DNA of 64,000 nt, from assembly GCF_003148625.1 (NCBI RefSeq), contig NZ_QGGO01000014.1, positions 1 through 64,000 on the forward strand, written 5' to 3'. Of this stretch, positions 18,650 to 27,181 are shown piece by piece (position 1 is the stretch's first letter; every line of letters starts with the position of its first letter). The position numbers and the translations under genes were made by a program. The DNA comes from Arcicella aurantiaca (GTDB lineage Bacteria; Bacteroidota; Bacteroidia; Cytophagales; Spirosomataceae). The notes under the pieces were generated by a model that did no database searches, had not been told where the DNA came from, and was given only the letters and a program-made list of their open reading frames with translations.

Positions 18650-18957
18650 GTGGTTAATAGAAATTGGTTTTATAAATAATTCCGTTACTAAGAATACTTG
18701 TTAAAATAACGAACCATATTTGTGTTGGATTAACTTCCCGAAAGTTTTAAACTTTCGGGAAGTTAGACAATAAATAACTGGAATTTTAAGTGATTGAGCA
18801 AAAGTTATCGTGTTTATCAAATATCGCTTATTGGGGCATTGATTGCACTAATTACCATTGAAACACTCGAAAATTTTTGCTCGACTACTTAAATCTACAA
18901 TTTCCAAAAACTAAAAAAGCCCCAAATTGGGGCTTTTTTAGTTTTCAGAATCAAGAA
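18650..18957. terminator. Intergenic region with two terminator hairpins between convergent genes
   Basis: At 18731-18765 is a near-continuous palindrome (17-base arms starting TAACTTCCCGAAAGTTT). At 18911-18941 are perfect 13-base arms CTAAAAAAGCCCC and its complement with loop AAATT, T-rich on both strands: a strong bidirectional terminator serving the GH65 gene and the desaturase gene. No ORF seen between. Confidence 0.85.
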
Positions 18958-19974
18958 TTATACTTTCTCACCTTGAGCTAATTGAATATCTGGAATCGAG
19001 GTATCGTCCAAACTAACACGTCCTCTTTCTTTTCTTACAATTCGTGAATATAAACCAACTTCTTGGCTAAATAAGAAAGTGAAAAGCAATTTCACAAAAG
19101 AAGTATGATACAATAAGTTGTCATAAAATTCTGGTGCTGCTGCTTTCAATTTTGGCAAATTATTCCAAGGTACTGACGGCATATCGTGGTGTTCGTTGTG
19201 GTATCCAACATTCATGTTAATTCCGTTCAATCCGCCATAATAGCTATAAGTTTCTTGATTTTTATCCAACACTAAATAATGCTCCTGAATCCATCTTGCT
19301 CCAAGCGGGTGCAAACCTACTGAGAACATAAAACTTGCTCCCATATAACCCAATGCAGACCATCCCCAGAAATAAACAATAACGGCATCAAAAGCAATTT
19401 GAGCAATAATATTCATAACAACCCATTTATCAAAAATGGCTAACTCTAAACAACGAAGAGTACGAATTGCTTGAAAAATTGGGAAAAATAATAACCAAAG
19501 AGCCTTACCAATAAAATAATTATTAATCAATTTTGCTTCCCATTGGTCTGGAAGGTCAGCGTCTAATTCATGAACTCCTTGAAAAGCATGGTGTTTCAAG
19601 TGGAAGTTTTTGAAAGAAATTGCCGTTGGTGCTAACGAAGGAAAATTTGCTACAATTCCCGCATAAATATTCCAAGATGGCTTTTTGAAAATTAAGTTAT
19701 GGGCTGCTTCGTGAATACAAATGAACAAAGTATGAACTGGAAAAGCTCCAATAAACCATGCTGCAGCTAAGATAATATACCAAGCTTGGTCTTTCACTAA
19801 ATATGCCATAACAAGTTGGATTGCTACACAGGCAAGAATCCAAACCATAGTCATAGGGTTTTTAGTGATAAGTTTTTTTACTTCTGGGTGAGCTTTTAAA
19901 ATTTCTCTTGTACGAATACGGTGTGGTTCTACACCTTCAACGTAGGTAAAGTCTTGTTGATATGCCATTGACAA
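18958..19974 (-). CDS. Membrane fatty-acid/sphingolipid desaturase, DES1 (delta-4) type
   Basis: A 338-residue di-iron membrane desaturase. All three histidine boxes are present: H88EAAH92, H125LKHH129 and H259NEHH263. Beyond the boxes, it follows the eukaryotic dihydroceramide delta-4 desaturase pattern: an N-terminal motif VEGVEPHRIRTREILKAHPE, then PTAISFKNFHLKHHAFQG, then ETYSYYGGLNGINMNVGYHN, EHHDMPSV and a YSR motif near the end. Four to six hydrophobic stretches place it in the inner membrane. Members insert a trans-4 double bond in the sphingoid base of dihydroceramide. Bacteroidota make dihydroceramides, so a substrate is plausible, but activity here is inferred. Alternative: an ordinary acyl desaturase. 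No sphingolipid genes adjoin it. Confidence 0.85.
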   Translation of the reverse strand: MSMAYQQDFTYVEGVEPHRIRTREILKAHPEVKKLITKNPMTMVWILACVAIQLVMAYLVKDQAWYIILAAAWFIGAFPVHTLFICIHEAAHNLIFKKPSWNIYAGIVANFPSLAPTAISFKNFHLKHHAFQGVHELDADLPDQWEAKLINNYFIGKALWLLFFPIFQAIRTLRCLELAIFDKWVVMNIIAQIAFDAVIVYFWGWSALGYMGASFMFSVGLHPLGARWIQEHYLVLDKNQETYSYYGGLNGINMNVGYHNEHHDMPSVPWNNLPKLKAAAPEFYDNLLYHTSFVKLLFTFLFSQEVGLYSRIVRKERGRVSLDDTSIPDIQLAQGEKV

Positions 19975-20325
19975 TTTGGTTAAATGTTTATGAATAAGGA
20001 TTTAATGGTCATCTTAAAAAAATCCCACAAATATACATCGAACAGAGCGTTTTATCAATTTGTTTAACAAATAATACAATTTTTGAAAATGATTTGACTA
20101 TTTAGTAACTGGTCGGTTTTGTTTATTAAGTGGTTACTAACTAATGCTTTGAAATTCAGAATTTTGTAATGAATAAAACGTACTATTATTTACAAATTTA
20201 AGACATAAACAGTTTTTTTCAATTTAGGTCTAATTAGTTTTTTTATTGATAATAATCATACGTTTTGCTCCAATATTTTTCAATTTATTACAAAAATTAC
20301 CTTAAACTTAATAAACCCAGTAATC
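19975..20325. other. Intergenic region between divergent genes, nothing recognised
   Basis: 351 bases, very AT-rich, between the desaturase and a small lipoprotein. It must carry both promoters. No repeat, ORF or RNA stood out. Confidence 0.5.
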
Positions 20326-20613
20326 ATGAAAACACAATTCAAGTTTCCCAAATTAACGCTACTTTTAGCTACAACTGCTTTTATTTTAAACTATGGTTGT
20401 AAGTCCAATTCTGTTACACCTTCAGTTGATGCCTGTGCGGCTAACGCAGAATTAGTAAGTAAAGCTGCCACTACTTTTTCAAATTCACCTACAAAAGCCA
20501 ACTGTGAGGCTTATTTAGCATCAGTAAACACATACCTTGACAGTTGCCCCGGATTAACAACCGCACAAAGAGCAGATTACAAAGCACAAATTGCAGCCAC
20601 TAAATGTCAATAA
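20326..20613 (+). CDS. Small Cys-containing lipoprotein
   Basis: A 95-residue protein with a lipoprotein signal peptide (lipobox NYGC, Cys 25). The mature part is about 70 residues and contains four further Cys (DACAAN, ANCEAY, DSCPG, TKCQ), suggesting two disulphide bonds in an all-helical domain after a Ser/Thr/Pro tether. It resembles small unannotated lipoproteins of Cytophagales; function unknown. Expressed alone, with its own terminator right after the stop. Confidence 0.75.
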   Translation: MKTQFKFPKLTLLLATTAFILNYGCKSNSVTPSVDACAANAELVSKAATTFSNSPTKANCEAYLASVNTYLDSCPGLTTAQRADYKAQIAATKCQ

Positions 20614-20618
20614 ATACC

Positions 20619-20660
20619 AAAGAGGTAAGTTGAAGAAATTTCCCTACAACTTACCTCTTT
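20619..20660. terminator. Bidirectional terminator after the small lipoprotein
   Basis: Perfect 14-bp arms AAAGAGGTAAGTTG (20619-20632) and complement (20647-20660) with a 14-base loop, between convergent genes. Confidence 0.85.
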
Positions 20661-20684
20661 ATCAGTATTGGTTGAACCAAATAC

Positions 20685-22040
20685 TTAATACCACCAATTA
20701 CTCTTTTCTTGTTGATTATTAATGAGTAAGGTTTTTTGCTTCAAAAATTTATTAAATCTTTCTGCATTTACTTCGGGCAATAAAGAATTAATTGCGATGT
20801 CATTAATTGTCAATCTTTTGACGTTTATTTTTTCCGAAATCTGCAATGCTTCATCGTTGCTTCCAGCAAAAATTGCCACACTGTCTTCAAAACTCAATTC
20901 ATTTACTTGAGCAATTTCATCGGCATTAAAAAACGTAATAACAGGTAGTAAAGGTGCTAAATGTTCTTCTTTTAGCAGTTTCATCGACGGCGTAACATTA
21001 ATTAAAACTGTTGGGCGACAATAATTTCCTCCACCTAATATTTCACATTCTCTGCCTCCTGCTTTGATAATCGCTCCTTTATTGATGGCATCAGCTAATA
21101 ATTCGTTGATTTTTTCTACTTGCTTTTCGGCAATGATTGGTCCTATTTGTCCATTCTCTACATTTGGAAAAGTATATTCTAACAAGTTAGCTTTACCAAC
21201 CAATCGAGAGAGAAATTGATGATAAATATTTCGATGTACATAAATACTTTCGATAGAATTGCATGATTGTCCTGCATTAAAAGCACATCCCCACACTATG
21301 GCAGAGGTTGCACGTTCAATCTCAGCAGACTCAGTTACAATAGCAATATTTTTTCCACCAAGTTCTAAATCCACAGGATTCAAAGATTCATTGGCAACAT
21401 TTAAAATATCCTTAGCCGAATTTTTTGCCCCTGTAAAACAGATTTTATCACACAATTTAGTCAGTCCGATAACTGTTTCTGCATCTCCATGCGTAAAAGA
21501 TAAGACCTCTATCATTTGAGGTAATTCTGCGAATGAATTAATCAAAACTTCGGTAAATCTGGGTGTTAATTCAGACGGTTTTACAATCACACTACATCCG
21601 CTTAATAATGCAGGTATTGTATCCAAAACAGCATAAAATAAAGGAAACGTAGATGGAGAAACAATTCCTATTACTCGATAAGGCACAAATTGAACCTCTT
21701 TGTTGAGCGACGTAATAGATGATACGCCCAAAACTGGTTTTTCAAAAAAAATCTTTGCTAAATCACACCATTGGTCAATTGAATTTAACAAAAAATCAAC
21801 TTCAATCTGGGTTTCTAAATTTCTGCCTGTATCAATCGTAAGAGCTTCTATTAACAACTCCTTTTGTTCTTCAAGCGTGTTCTTCCAAGCTCTAAGTGTT
21901 TCAATTCTAAAGTCTAAAGTTTGATTTTGCCATTCGTCTTGAGCTTGTCTCAACTCATAAATTTTACTTTCTAATTCTTCAAGACTAAGTGGAAAAATTT
22001 CATAATCGAACTCTCCAGTTCGTGGATTTCGTACATTCAT
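20685..22040 (-). CDS. Aldehyde dehydrogenase family protein
   Basis: A 451-residue NAD(P)-dependent aldehyde dehydrogenase-superfamily enzyme. The cofactor segment includes VSPSTFPLFYAVLDTIPA and IVKPSELTP. The general-base Glu 226 is in DLELGGKN and the catalytic Cys 260 is in NAGQSCNSIE. The N-terminus is short and starts VRNPRTGEFDYEI. SPSTFP replaces the usual SPWNFP, and the C-terminal region is divergent, so this is a less typical branch than the second paralogue at 25414. Substrate unknown. It is transcribed alone; a TetR-family regulator lies upstream on the other strand. Confidence 0.85.
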   Translation of the reverse strand: MNVRNPRTGEFDYEIFPLSLEELESKIYELRQAQDEWQNQTLDFRIETLRAWKNTLEEQKELLIEALTIDTGRNLETQIEVDFLLNSIDQWCDLAKIFFEKPVLGVSSITSLNKEVQFVPYRVIGIVSPSTFPLFYAVLDTIPALLSGCSVIVKPSELTPRFTEVLINSFAELPQMIEVLSFTHGDAETVIGLTKLCDKICFTGAKNSAKDILNVANESLNPVDLELGGKNIAIVTESAEIERATSAIVWGCAFNAGQSCNSIESIYVHRNIYHQFLSRLVGKANLLEYTFPNVENGQIGPIIAEKQVEKINELLADAINKGAIIKAGGRECEILGGGNYCRPTVLINVTPSMKLLKEEHLAPLLPVITFFNADEIAQVNELSFEDSVAIFAGSNDEALQISEKINVKRLTINDIAINSLLPEVNAERFNKFLKQKTLLINNQQEKSNWWY

Positions 22041-22713
22041 CTACTAATAATTTTAGATATAAACTGGATGTCAAAACATCTTTATTTTATTGTTTATTAT
22101 TTCATAACCATTCTTCCGATAAACAAAGTTATGATTAAAGTTACTACACAAAGCAATATTATTGTTTCCAACCATATATTTATCAAAAATATCCTGAGTA
22201 ATGGGTATTTTGAAAACATAGCAGAGTTACCGTTGAAAAAATCCGCTATTTGCAGCCGAAAAGATATTGTTTTACAACATTAAAACACTTCCTACGAAGG
22301 TCAATTATCATTTTGGCATTCCATTTGTCTAATCAATATCAAAAAGAGAAGAAAATAAAAAGACAAAAATTAACATCAATGATGCTGATTCAGAAATTTG
22401 ACCCTTCGCAATGGTAAATTCGGTTGTCAATGAAGGAAAACCCAAAAGTCAAAAGATTATTAAGCACAACCATTATAGATTTAAAAAGTGCTAAAGAAGA
22501 TTCTACGCAGTTTTATTTTGATGTAACTCCATCAATTAACATTCATTTTACTAACAAATACCAATAATTCTACGAATACATTTAATTATCTGCCATTAGC
22601 AAAGTATATTCTTTTTAATAGCGGTTAAATTATTAGAATTGAGTACATTAGACCACAAATTTAGAAATTCCACTTTATATTATACCAAAAGTATCATTTT
22701 GAGTACAAAACCG
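22041..22713. other. Decayed intergenic region with a MITE remnant and a possible gene fragment
   Basis: No convincing full gene. Positions 22203-22305 align with the reverse strand of the 57853-58028 element (shared GCTATTTGCAGCCGAAAAGA, then TTGTTTTAC and TAAAACAC-TTCC). Positions 22430-22567 hold a 45-codon frame starting MKENPKVKRLLSTTIID that looks protein-like but is not recognised. A TTGAGTAC direct repeat at 22639 and 22699 lies just before the TetR gene and could be operator-related. Confidence 0.5.
22203..22305 (-). repeat. Decayed copy of the 57.9-kb MITE
   Basis: Compared with the minus strand of 57853-58028, this stretch keeps the order ATTTTGAAA, CATA-CAGAG, TTGAAAAA, CGCTATTTG-AGCCGAAAAG, TTGTTTTAC and TAAAACAC, with small deletions and a damaged terminal repeat (CTTCCTACGAAGG). 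Its other end is not recognisable. Confidence 0.65.
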
Positions 22714-23292
22714 ATGAAAAACAATAAAGATTTCGATAAAAAAGATGCTATTTTTAAAGCGATGTTAGAACTCATTTCTAAACATGGCTTTCATAGTTCT
22801 CCCATGTCGGAGGTTGCAAAACAAGCAGATGTGGCGGCAGGTACAATTTATCATTATTTCAAAAGTAAAGATGAATTGATTTGTGCATTATACGTAAAAT
22901 TGAAACAAAAAAACATCGAAAATCTTTTTAAAAATGACGATACTGCAAAGCCTTTCAAAGACAGATTTAGAAGTTTTTATCTTCAAATGATTAATGAGGC
23001 AATAAAAAACCCAAAAGAGTTTTATTTTTTGGAACAATTTGCTAATTCTCCATATTTATCAACCATTCCGAAAGCTGAGTTATCGGTGCTTGATTCGCCA
23101 ATTTATGATTTTTTACGCAAAGCAGTTTTTACGCAAGTTTTAAGAGATATTCCCCCTAAAATATTAGTTGCATTTGTTACTGGAAGTGCCTCTTCAATCA
23201 TCAAATTACAACTATCTGGTGAATTTCAAATGACTTCTTCAGATTTGGAATTAGCATTTTTTACCTGTTGGGACGGCATAAAAAAAGCATAA
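22714..23292 (+). CDS. TetR/AcrR family transcriptional regulator
   Basis: A 192-residue repressor-type protein. The frame opens earlier at a TTG (22639), but the ATG at 22714 gives the usual N-terminus. The helix-turn-helix runs from DAIFKAMLELISKHGFHSSP through MSEVAKQADVAAGTIYHYF (residues about 8-50). The C-terminal ligand domain contains FYLEQFANSPY-like sequence (seen as YFLEQFANSPYLS). It probably binds a hydrophobic ligand and controls nearby genes; the divergently placed aldehyde dehydrogenase is a candidate. Direct TTGAGTAC repeats lie immediately upstream. Confidence 0.88.
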   Translation: MKNNKDFDKKDAIFKAMLELISKHGFHSSPMSEVAKQADVAAGTIYHYFKSKDELICALYVKLKQKNIENLFKNDDTAKPFKDRFRSFYLQMINEAIKNPKEFYFLEQFANSPYLSTIPKAELSVLDSPIYDFLRKAVFTQVLRDIPPKILVAFVTGSASSIIKLQLSGEFQMTSSDLELAFFTCWDGIKKA

Positions 23293-23311
23293 TGACAAAA
23301 TGAGCGTGTCT

Positions 23312-23364
23312 AAAAGTCTTTAAGTGGTAAGTCATAAAATCTATCTTATCACTTAAAGACTTTT
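23312..23364. terminator. Bidirectional terminator after the TetR gene
   Basis: Arms AAGTCTTTAAGTGGTAAG and CTTATCACTTAAAGACTT pair with one imperfection around a short loop, and T-rich sequence follows on the plus strand. It separates the TetR gene from the convergent small membrane protein gene. Confidence 0.8.
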
Positions 23365-23375
23365 TCCTTTTCACC

Positions 23376-23498
23376 CTACTTCTTAGATTTATTAAAAATC
23401 TTGAATGCAAAGTATAAGCCTACCAATAATAATATAAAAAAACCAAGTGAGAACAATTTCTCTGCTCCTGCTGGTAGTTGTGACTGTAAAATAATCAT
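23376..23498 (-). CDS. Small single-pass membrane protein (40 aa)
   Basis: A 40-codon frame starting MIILQSQLPAGAEKLFSLGF and continuing with FILLLVGLYFAFKIFNKSKK. It has a short polar N-terminus, one transmembrane helix of about 18 residues and a basic C-terminus, which predicts the N-out, C-in topology of small inner-membrane proteins. The composition and clean ending make it likely to be real. It lies between the TetR terminator and the mogA promoter. No family recognised. Confidence 0.6.
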   Translation of the reverse strand: MIILQSQLPAGAEKLFSLGFFILLLVGLYFAFKIFNKSKK

Positions 23499-23625
23499 TA
23501 ATGAAATTGTTTAATGTGTCTTTTAAACAAAATAAAGCATCACGGATAGAAGAACAAAATAAAAGAATGTATTTTTGACTTTATATCCTAAATGTTGGCT
23601 ATCTATCAGTTAATAAAAAATTAAA

Positions 23626-24153
23626 ATGAACATTAAAATTGGTGTAATTAATGTCTCTGACCGTGCCAGTGCGGGTATTTATGAGGACATTCCCGGCAAA
23701 GCAGTCGTAGAAACGTTGAAAGAATATTTGATTTCGGAATTTGAAACCGTTTATAGAGTAATTCCTGACGAGCAAGATTTAATTTCGGAAGCTTTAAAAG
23801 AAATGGCGGATATTCATAAATGTTGCCTTATTGTGACAACTGGTGGAACTGGCCCTGCAAAAAGAGACGTAACGCCAGAAGCAACGGAAGCTATTTGCGA
23901 GAAAATGATGCCCGGATTTGGAGAATTAATGCGTCAAGAAAGTTTAAAATATGTGCCTACTGCCATTTTATCAAGACAAACGGCAGGTATCCGTGGCAAT
24001 TCGTTAATCATAAATTTACCTGGAAAACCAAAAGCTATTCGTCAATGTTTAGACGCTGTTTTTCCTGCTGTTCCTTACTGTATAGACTTGATTGAAGGCC
24101 CTTATTTGGTATGTAATCAGGAAGTTATAAAAGAATTTAGACCGAAGAGTTAG
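23626..24153 (+). CDS. mogA: Molybdopterin adenylyltransferase MogA
   Basis: A 175-residue MogA/MoaB-fold enzyme that adenylates molybdopterin before molybdenum insertion in the cytoplasm. It begins IGVINVSDRASAGIYEDIPG. The nucleotide-binding TTGGTGPAKRDVTPEAT is at about residues 67-83, then MPGFGELMRQESL and SRQTAGIRGNSLIINLPGKP complete the family pattern. Other molybdenum cofactor genes are not in the window. It stands as a single gene with a terminator hairpin directly at its stop codon (24152-24199). Confidence 0.92.
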   Translation: MNIKIGVINVSDRASAGIYEDIPGKAVVETLKEYLISEFETVYRVIPDEQDLISEALKEMADIHKCCLIVTTGGTGPAKRDVTPEATEAICEKMMPGFGELMRQESLKYVPTAILSRQTAGIRGNSLIINLPGKPKAIRQCLDAVFPAVPYCIDLIEGPYLVCNQEVIKEFRPKS

Positions 24154-24199
24154 GTATGAGGTATGAGGTATTTTTTCCATCAATTACTACCTCATACCT
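24152..24199. terminator. Terminator after mogA
   Basis: TACCTCATACCT (24188-24199) can pair with either of two overlapping copies of AGGTATGAGGTA (24152-24163, 24159-24170); the loop is T-rich. Shared with the convergent XRE regulator gene. Confidence 0.7.
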
Positions 24200-24212
24200 T
24201 AAACCTCACAAC

Positions 24213-25211
24213 TTATCTTAGTCTATCGAGTTCAATGGTCAAATCGTCCACTAAACTTTTTACTCTTTCTAATGAAATGTGTGGTTCTGGCAATTGTTGA
24301 CTAATAAATGAATTTACTTCCCAAATTTCTACAACATCTTTGATTGAAATTTCAAAACTTGGAATATTCGAATTATCAGAACTTAATAACAAAGCCCCTT
24401 TTATTTTTACCTGATTATAAACTCTTCGATAAATTACGCCTTGCTGAGTAGTAACCAAAACATAAAACTTTCCATCATGAATATCCGACCAATCAGCAAT
24501 TCCACTCCCTACCACAATTGAATTTTGCATCGGGAAATCACTCCCCATTTCAAATGCTCTATTTTTATCCGAAGAAATAAATGGCAGTGACAAGGTAGGT
24601 AATCCACGCAAATATTCAGGGCGTTGGCAATTTGCTAAGTATTCTTTAACTACCGAATTCTTAATGTAAGGAATCGTTTTTGCACCATTTTTTTGTGGTG
24701 TCTCTACTTCAACTTTAGCAGAATTACTAAAGGTATGTAGATGATTATCAACAAATTGCTGAAAAGAAGTTTCGTTGTCTGCTAAATAACTCCGTTGTGG
24801 AATTGGACGTTGTGGAGCAACTTGAACTTCTACCTTTTCTTGAAAAAAATCTTCTACAATTTTAGCAACAGGTTGTGGTTCTGGAGTATTAGCAAAGGGT
24901 CTTTCTATGGGCGTTGGCTCAGCTTGCATACGACTTTGAGAAGCTACCTGTGGCATAATGCCCGTTGTACTTTGAGCTAAACTAATACCGGGTGTTTCTC
25001 TGATTTTACGTATATCAGTTTTGATAAGCGAATCAACAGAAGTACCAAATACTTGAGCAATGGTCTTTAAATTTTCTAAATTAGGGTTGGCTCTTGCTTC
25101 CTCATAAGCACCTAATAATGAGCGTTTTATTCCGATTCTTCTGGCGAATTGTTCTTGCGTCAAACCATTTAACCGACGGAGGTATTTGATATTATTGCTG
25201 ACGATGGACAT
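24213..25211 (-). CDS. XRE-family regulator with S24-like C-terminal domain
   Basis: A 332-residue DNA-binding protein. Residues 1-65 form a Cro/C1-type helix-turn-helix (NIKYLRRLNGLTQEQFARRI, then GIKRSLLGAYEEARANPNLE). A Pro/Gln-rich linker spans about residues 75-185. The C-terminal part (MGSDFPMQNSIVVGSGIADW to the end) resembles the LexA/S24 peptidase-like beta fold, but I see no clear Ser-Lys catalytic pair. A Leu-rich helical tail closes it. The gene has a long AT-rich leader and stands divergent from an aldehyde dehydrogenase. Regulated genes unknown. Confidence 0.8.
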   Translation of the reverse strand: MSIVSNNIKYLRRLNGLTQEQFARRIGIKRSLLGAYEEARANPNLENLKTIAQVFGTSVDSLIKTDIRKIRETPGISLAQSTTGIMPQVASQSRMQAEPTPIERPFANTPEPQPVAKIVEDFFQEKVEVQVAPQRPIPQRSYLADNETSFQQFVDNHLHTFSNSAKVEVETPQKNGAKTIPYIKNSVVKEYLANCQRPEYLRGLPTLSLPFISSDKNRAFEMGSDFPMQNSIVVGSGIADWSDIHDGKFYVLVTTQQGVIYRRVYNQVKIKGALLLSSDNSNIPSFEISIKDVVEIWEVNSFISQQLPEPHISLERVKSLVDDLTIELDRLR

Positions 25212-25413
25212 AGGTAGTTTGTTTAAGCTAAGAAGAATTTGGCGGTATGGCGACTTTACAAAAACTACTTAGTAAGAATTTCTTTTTACTAAAAAAATAC
25301 GTTTAAATACTAATCATATTGTAAAATAACCATAAAATATTGAAAAAGCCAATTTTAGCCTTTTTTTTCGTATTTTTATGAATATTCAAATACAATCTTC
25401 AAGCTAAATTTTT

Positions 25414-26835
25414 ATGACTCTCGCAACACAAAATATTGACATTGAACAAGATATTTTAAGCGTTTTTAATGCCCAAAAAAACAACGCTCAAAGCCTTGCT
25501 AATACCAATGCAAAAATTCGGAAAGATAAATTACGAAAACTCTTAGATTGGACAATTGCCCATGAAGAGCAAATTGGGAAAGCCTTATTCAATGATTTTA
25601 AGAAAAACCCTGCAGAAACCAATTTAGGTGAGATTTTGGGCGTAGTTGGTGAAATTAAACATCTACTAAAACATCTAAATTCTTGGATGAAACCACAGTC
25701 TGTTCCCACGCCAATGAACATGATTGGGACTTCGGCACACGTGAGATTTGAACCCAAAGGTGTTTGCTTAATTATTTCGCCTTGGAATTATCCTTTTAAT
25801 CTTTCCATAAAACCTTTGGCACAAGCCATTGCGGCGGGCAATACCGTTATGTTAAAGCCTTCTGAATTGACTCCGAATACTTCTGCCCTACTCAAAAAAA
25901 TGCTTTCAGAATTATTTGAAGAAAATGAAGTTGCCGTTTTTGAAGGAGATGTTGAAGTGTCACAAACGTTACTAAACTTACCTTTTAATCATATTTTCTT
26001 CACGGGAAGTCCAGCCATTGGGAAAATTGTCATGTCGGCAGCGGCGAAAAACCTAACCTCTGTTACGTTAGAATTAGGAGGAAAATCGCCCTGCATTGTT
26101 GATGAAACTGCCAATATTAAAAAAGCCGCCGAAAAAATTGCCTGGGGAAAATTCATCAACAATGGTCAAACCTGCATTGCTCCTGACTATGTTTTAGTTC
26201 ATAAAAGTATAGCACAAGAACTTATTTCTTCTTTAAAATCTGCCATTACCACCATGTATGGCAACGAACCAAAACTGTCTCCCGATTATTGCAGAATCGT
26301 AAATAATCGACATTTTAATCGTTTAAATGGCTTATTGAAAGAGGCTGTTGAAAATGGAGCTACTCTTGAAATTGGTGGACAAACAGACGACTCCGATAAT
26401 TATATTGCACCAACGATTCTTTCTTCACTAACCGATTCGATGAAAATTATGCAAGAAGAAATTTTTGGTCCAATTCTACCGATTTTAAGTTTTAGCACAA
26501 ACGAAGAAGCGATAGGACAAATCAAAAGTCGTGAAAAACCTTTGGCGATGTACATCAATTCTAACAAAGAAAGTAATATCAAATATTTTATGGATAATTC
26601 CTCCGCAGGTGGCACAGTCATTAACGACTGTGTGATTCATTACGGACATACAGAAATTCCATTTGGAGGAGTCAACAATTCGGGCATTGGAAAGTCAGGA
26701 GGTATTTGGGGATTTATAGAATTTTCAAATCAGAGAGCAGTTATGCGTCAAAAATTTGGAACGTTCAAAATGATTTACCCACCTTACACGCCGTTTGTTT
26801 CAAAATTGATAAAGTTTTTTGTAAAATATATTTAG
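25414..26835 (+). CDS. Aldehyde dehydrogenase, fatty-aldehyde (class 3) type
   Basis: A 473-residue enzyme oxidising aldehydes to acids with NAD(P). The cofactor motif PKGVCLIISPWNYPFNLS lies near residue 115, Glu 220 in LELGGKSPCIVDE and catalytic Cys 254 in NNGQTCIAPDYV. The C-terminal PFGGVNNSGIGKSGG and the hydrophobic/basic tail ending SKLIKFFVKYI match class 3/long-chain fatty aldehyde dehydrogenases, whose tail can associate with membrane. It stands alone, divergent from the XRE regulator. Confidence 0.9.
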   Translation: MTLATQNIDIEQDILSVFNAQKNNAQSLANTNAKIRKDKLRKLLDWTIAHEEQIGKALFNDFKKNPAETNLGEILGVVGEIKHLLKHLNSWMKPQSVPTPMNMIGTSAHVRFEPKGVCLIISPWNYPFNLSIKPLAQAIAAGNTVMLKPSELTPNTSALLKKMLSELFEENEVAVFEGDVEVSQTLLNLPFNHIFFTGSPAIGKIVMSAAAKNLTSVTLELGGKSPCIVDETANIKKAAEKIAWGKFINNGQTCIAPDYVLVHKSIAQELISSLKSAITTMYGNEPKLSPDYCRIVNNRHFNRLNGLLKEAVENGATLEIGGQTDDSDNYIAPTILSSLTDSMKIMQEEIFGPILPILSFSTNEEAIGQIKSREKPLAMYINSNKESNIKYFMDNSSAGGTVINDCVIHYGHTEIPFGGVNNSGIGKSGGIWGFIEFSNQRAVMRQKFGTFKMIYPPYTPFVSKLIKFFVKYI

Positions 26836-26866
26836 TAAGTATTTGGAATAAATAAATTGATATTGT

Positions 26867-26927
26867 GTAGGGGCGTATAGCATACGCCCACATCTCGACC
26901 TTTTGGGCATATGCTATACGCCCCTAC
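26867..26927. repeat. Long hairpin, 23-bp arms with one mismatch
   Basis: Arms begin GTAGGGGCGTATAGCATACG (26867-26889) and end CTATACGCCCCTAC (26905-26927) with a 15-base loop. Each arm is itself partly palindromic. Located 31 bases after the aldehyde dehydrogenase stop, it could terminate transcription, but its GC-rich composition unlike the surroundings suggests a dispersed palindromic element. Confidence 0.8.
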
Positions 26928-27019
26928 GTCATGATGACAATATTTATATTATCAATTAATTTGTTCTTTTATAGAGTACGACATAATGTATCAGAATATA
27001 TTTTGGAATAATGTTGTTT

Positions 27020-27052
27020 AGATTTGACAACTTTCAAAAATTTGTCAAATCT
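27020..27052. repeat. Dispersed hairpin AGATTTGACAAC family, copy 1
   Basis: AGATTTGACAA-CTTTC-AAAAATTTGTCAAATCT followed by AATTCCAATACGT. Other copies: 60640-60673 (same flank AATTCCAATACGT) and 44333-44366. It lies in a gene-free stretch 26836-27309 that otherwise carries only the 26.9-kb hairpin and the promoter boxes at 27182-27266. Confidence 0.8.
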
Positions 27053-27181
27053 AATTCCAATACGTCAGGTCGTTGTCTATACTTAGTTTTTCTATCCAAA
27101 AGCGGTATTTCTTCAAATATGAGAAAATATCGCTTTTTTATGTAAAAACTAAATAATAACCCTACTTATATCCAATTATTT

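Noticed and set aside
22068-22283. 71-codon ORF in the gap after the aldehyde dehydrogenase
   Set aside because: Its second half is the MITE remnant and the first half has random AT-rich composition.
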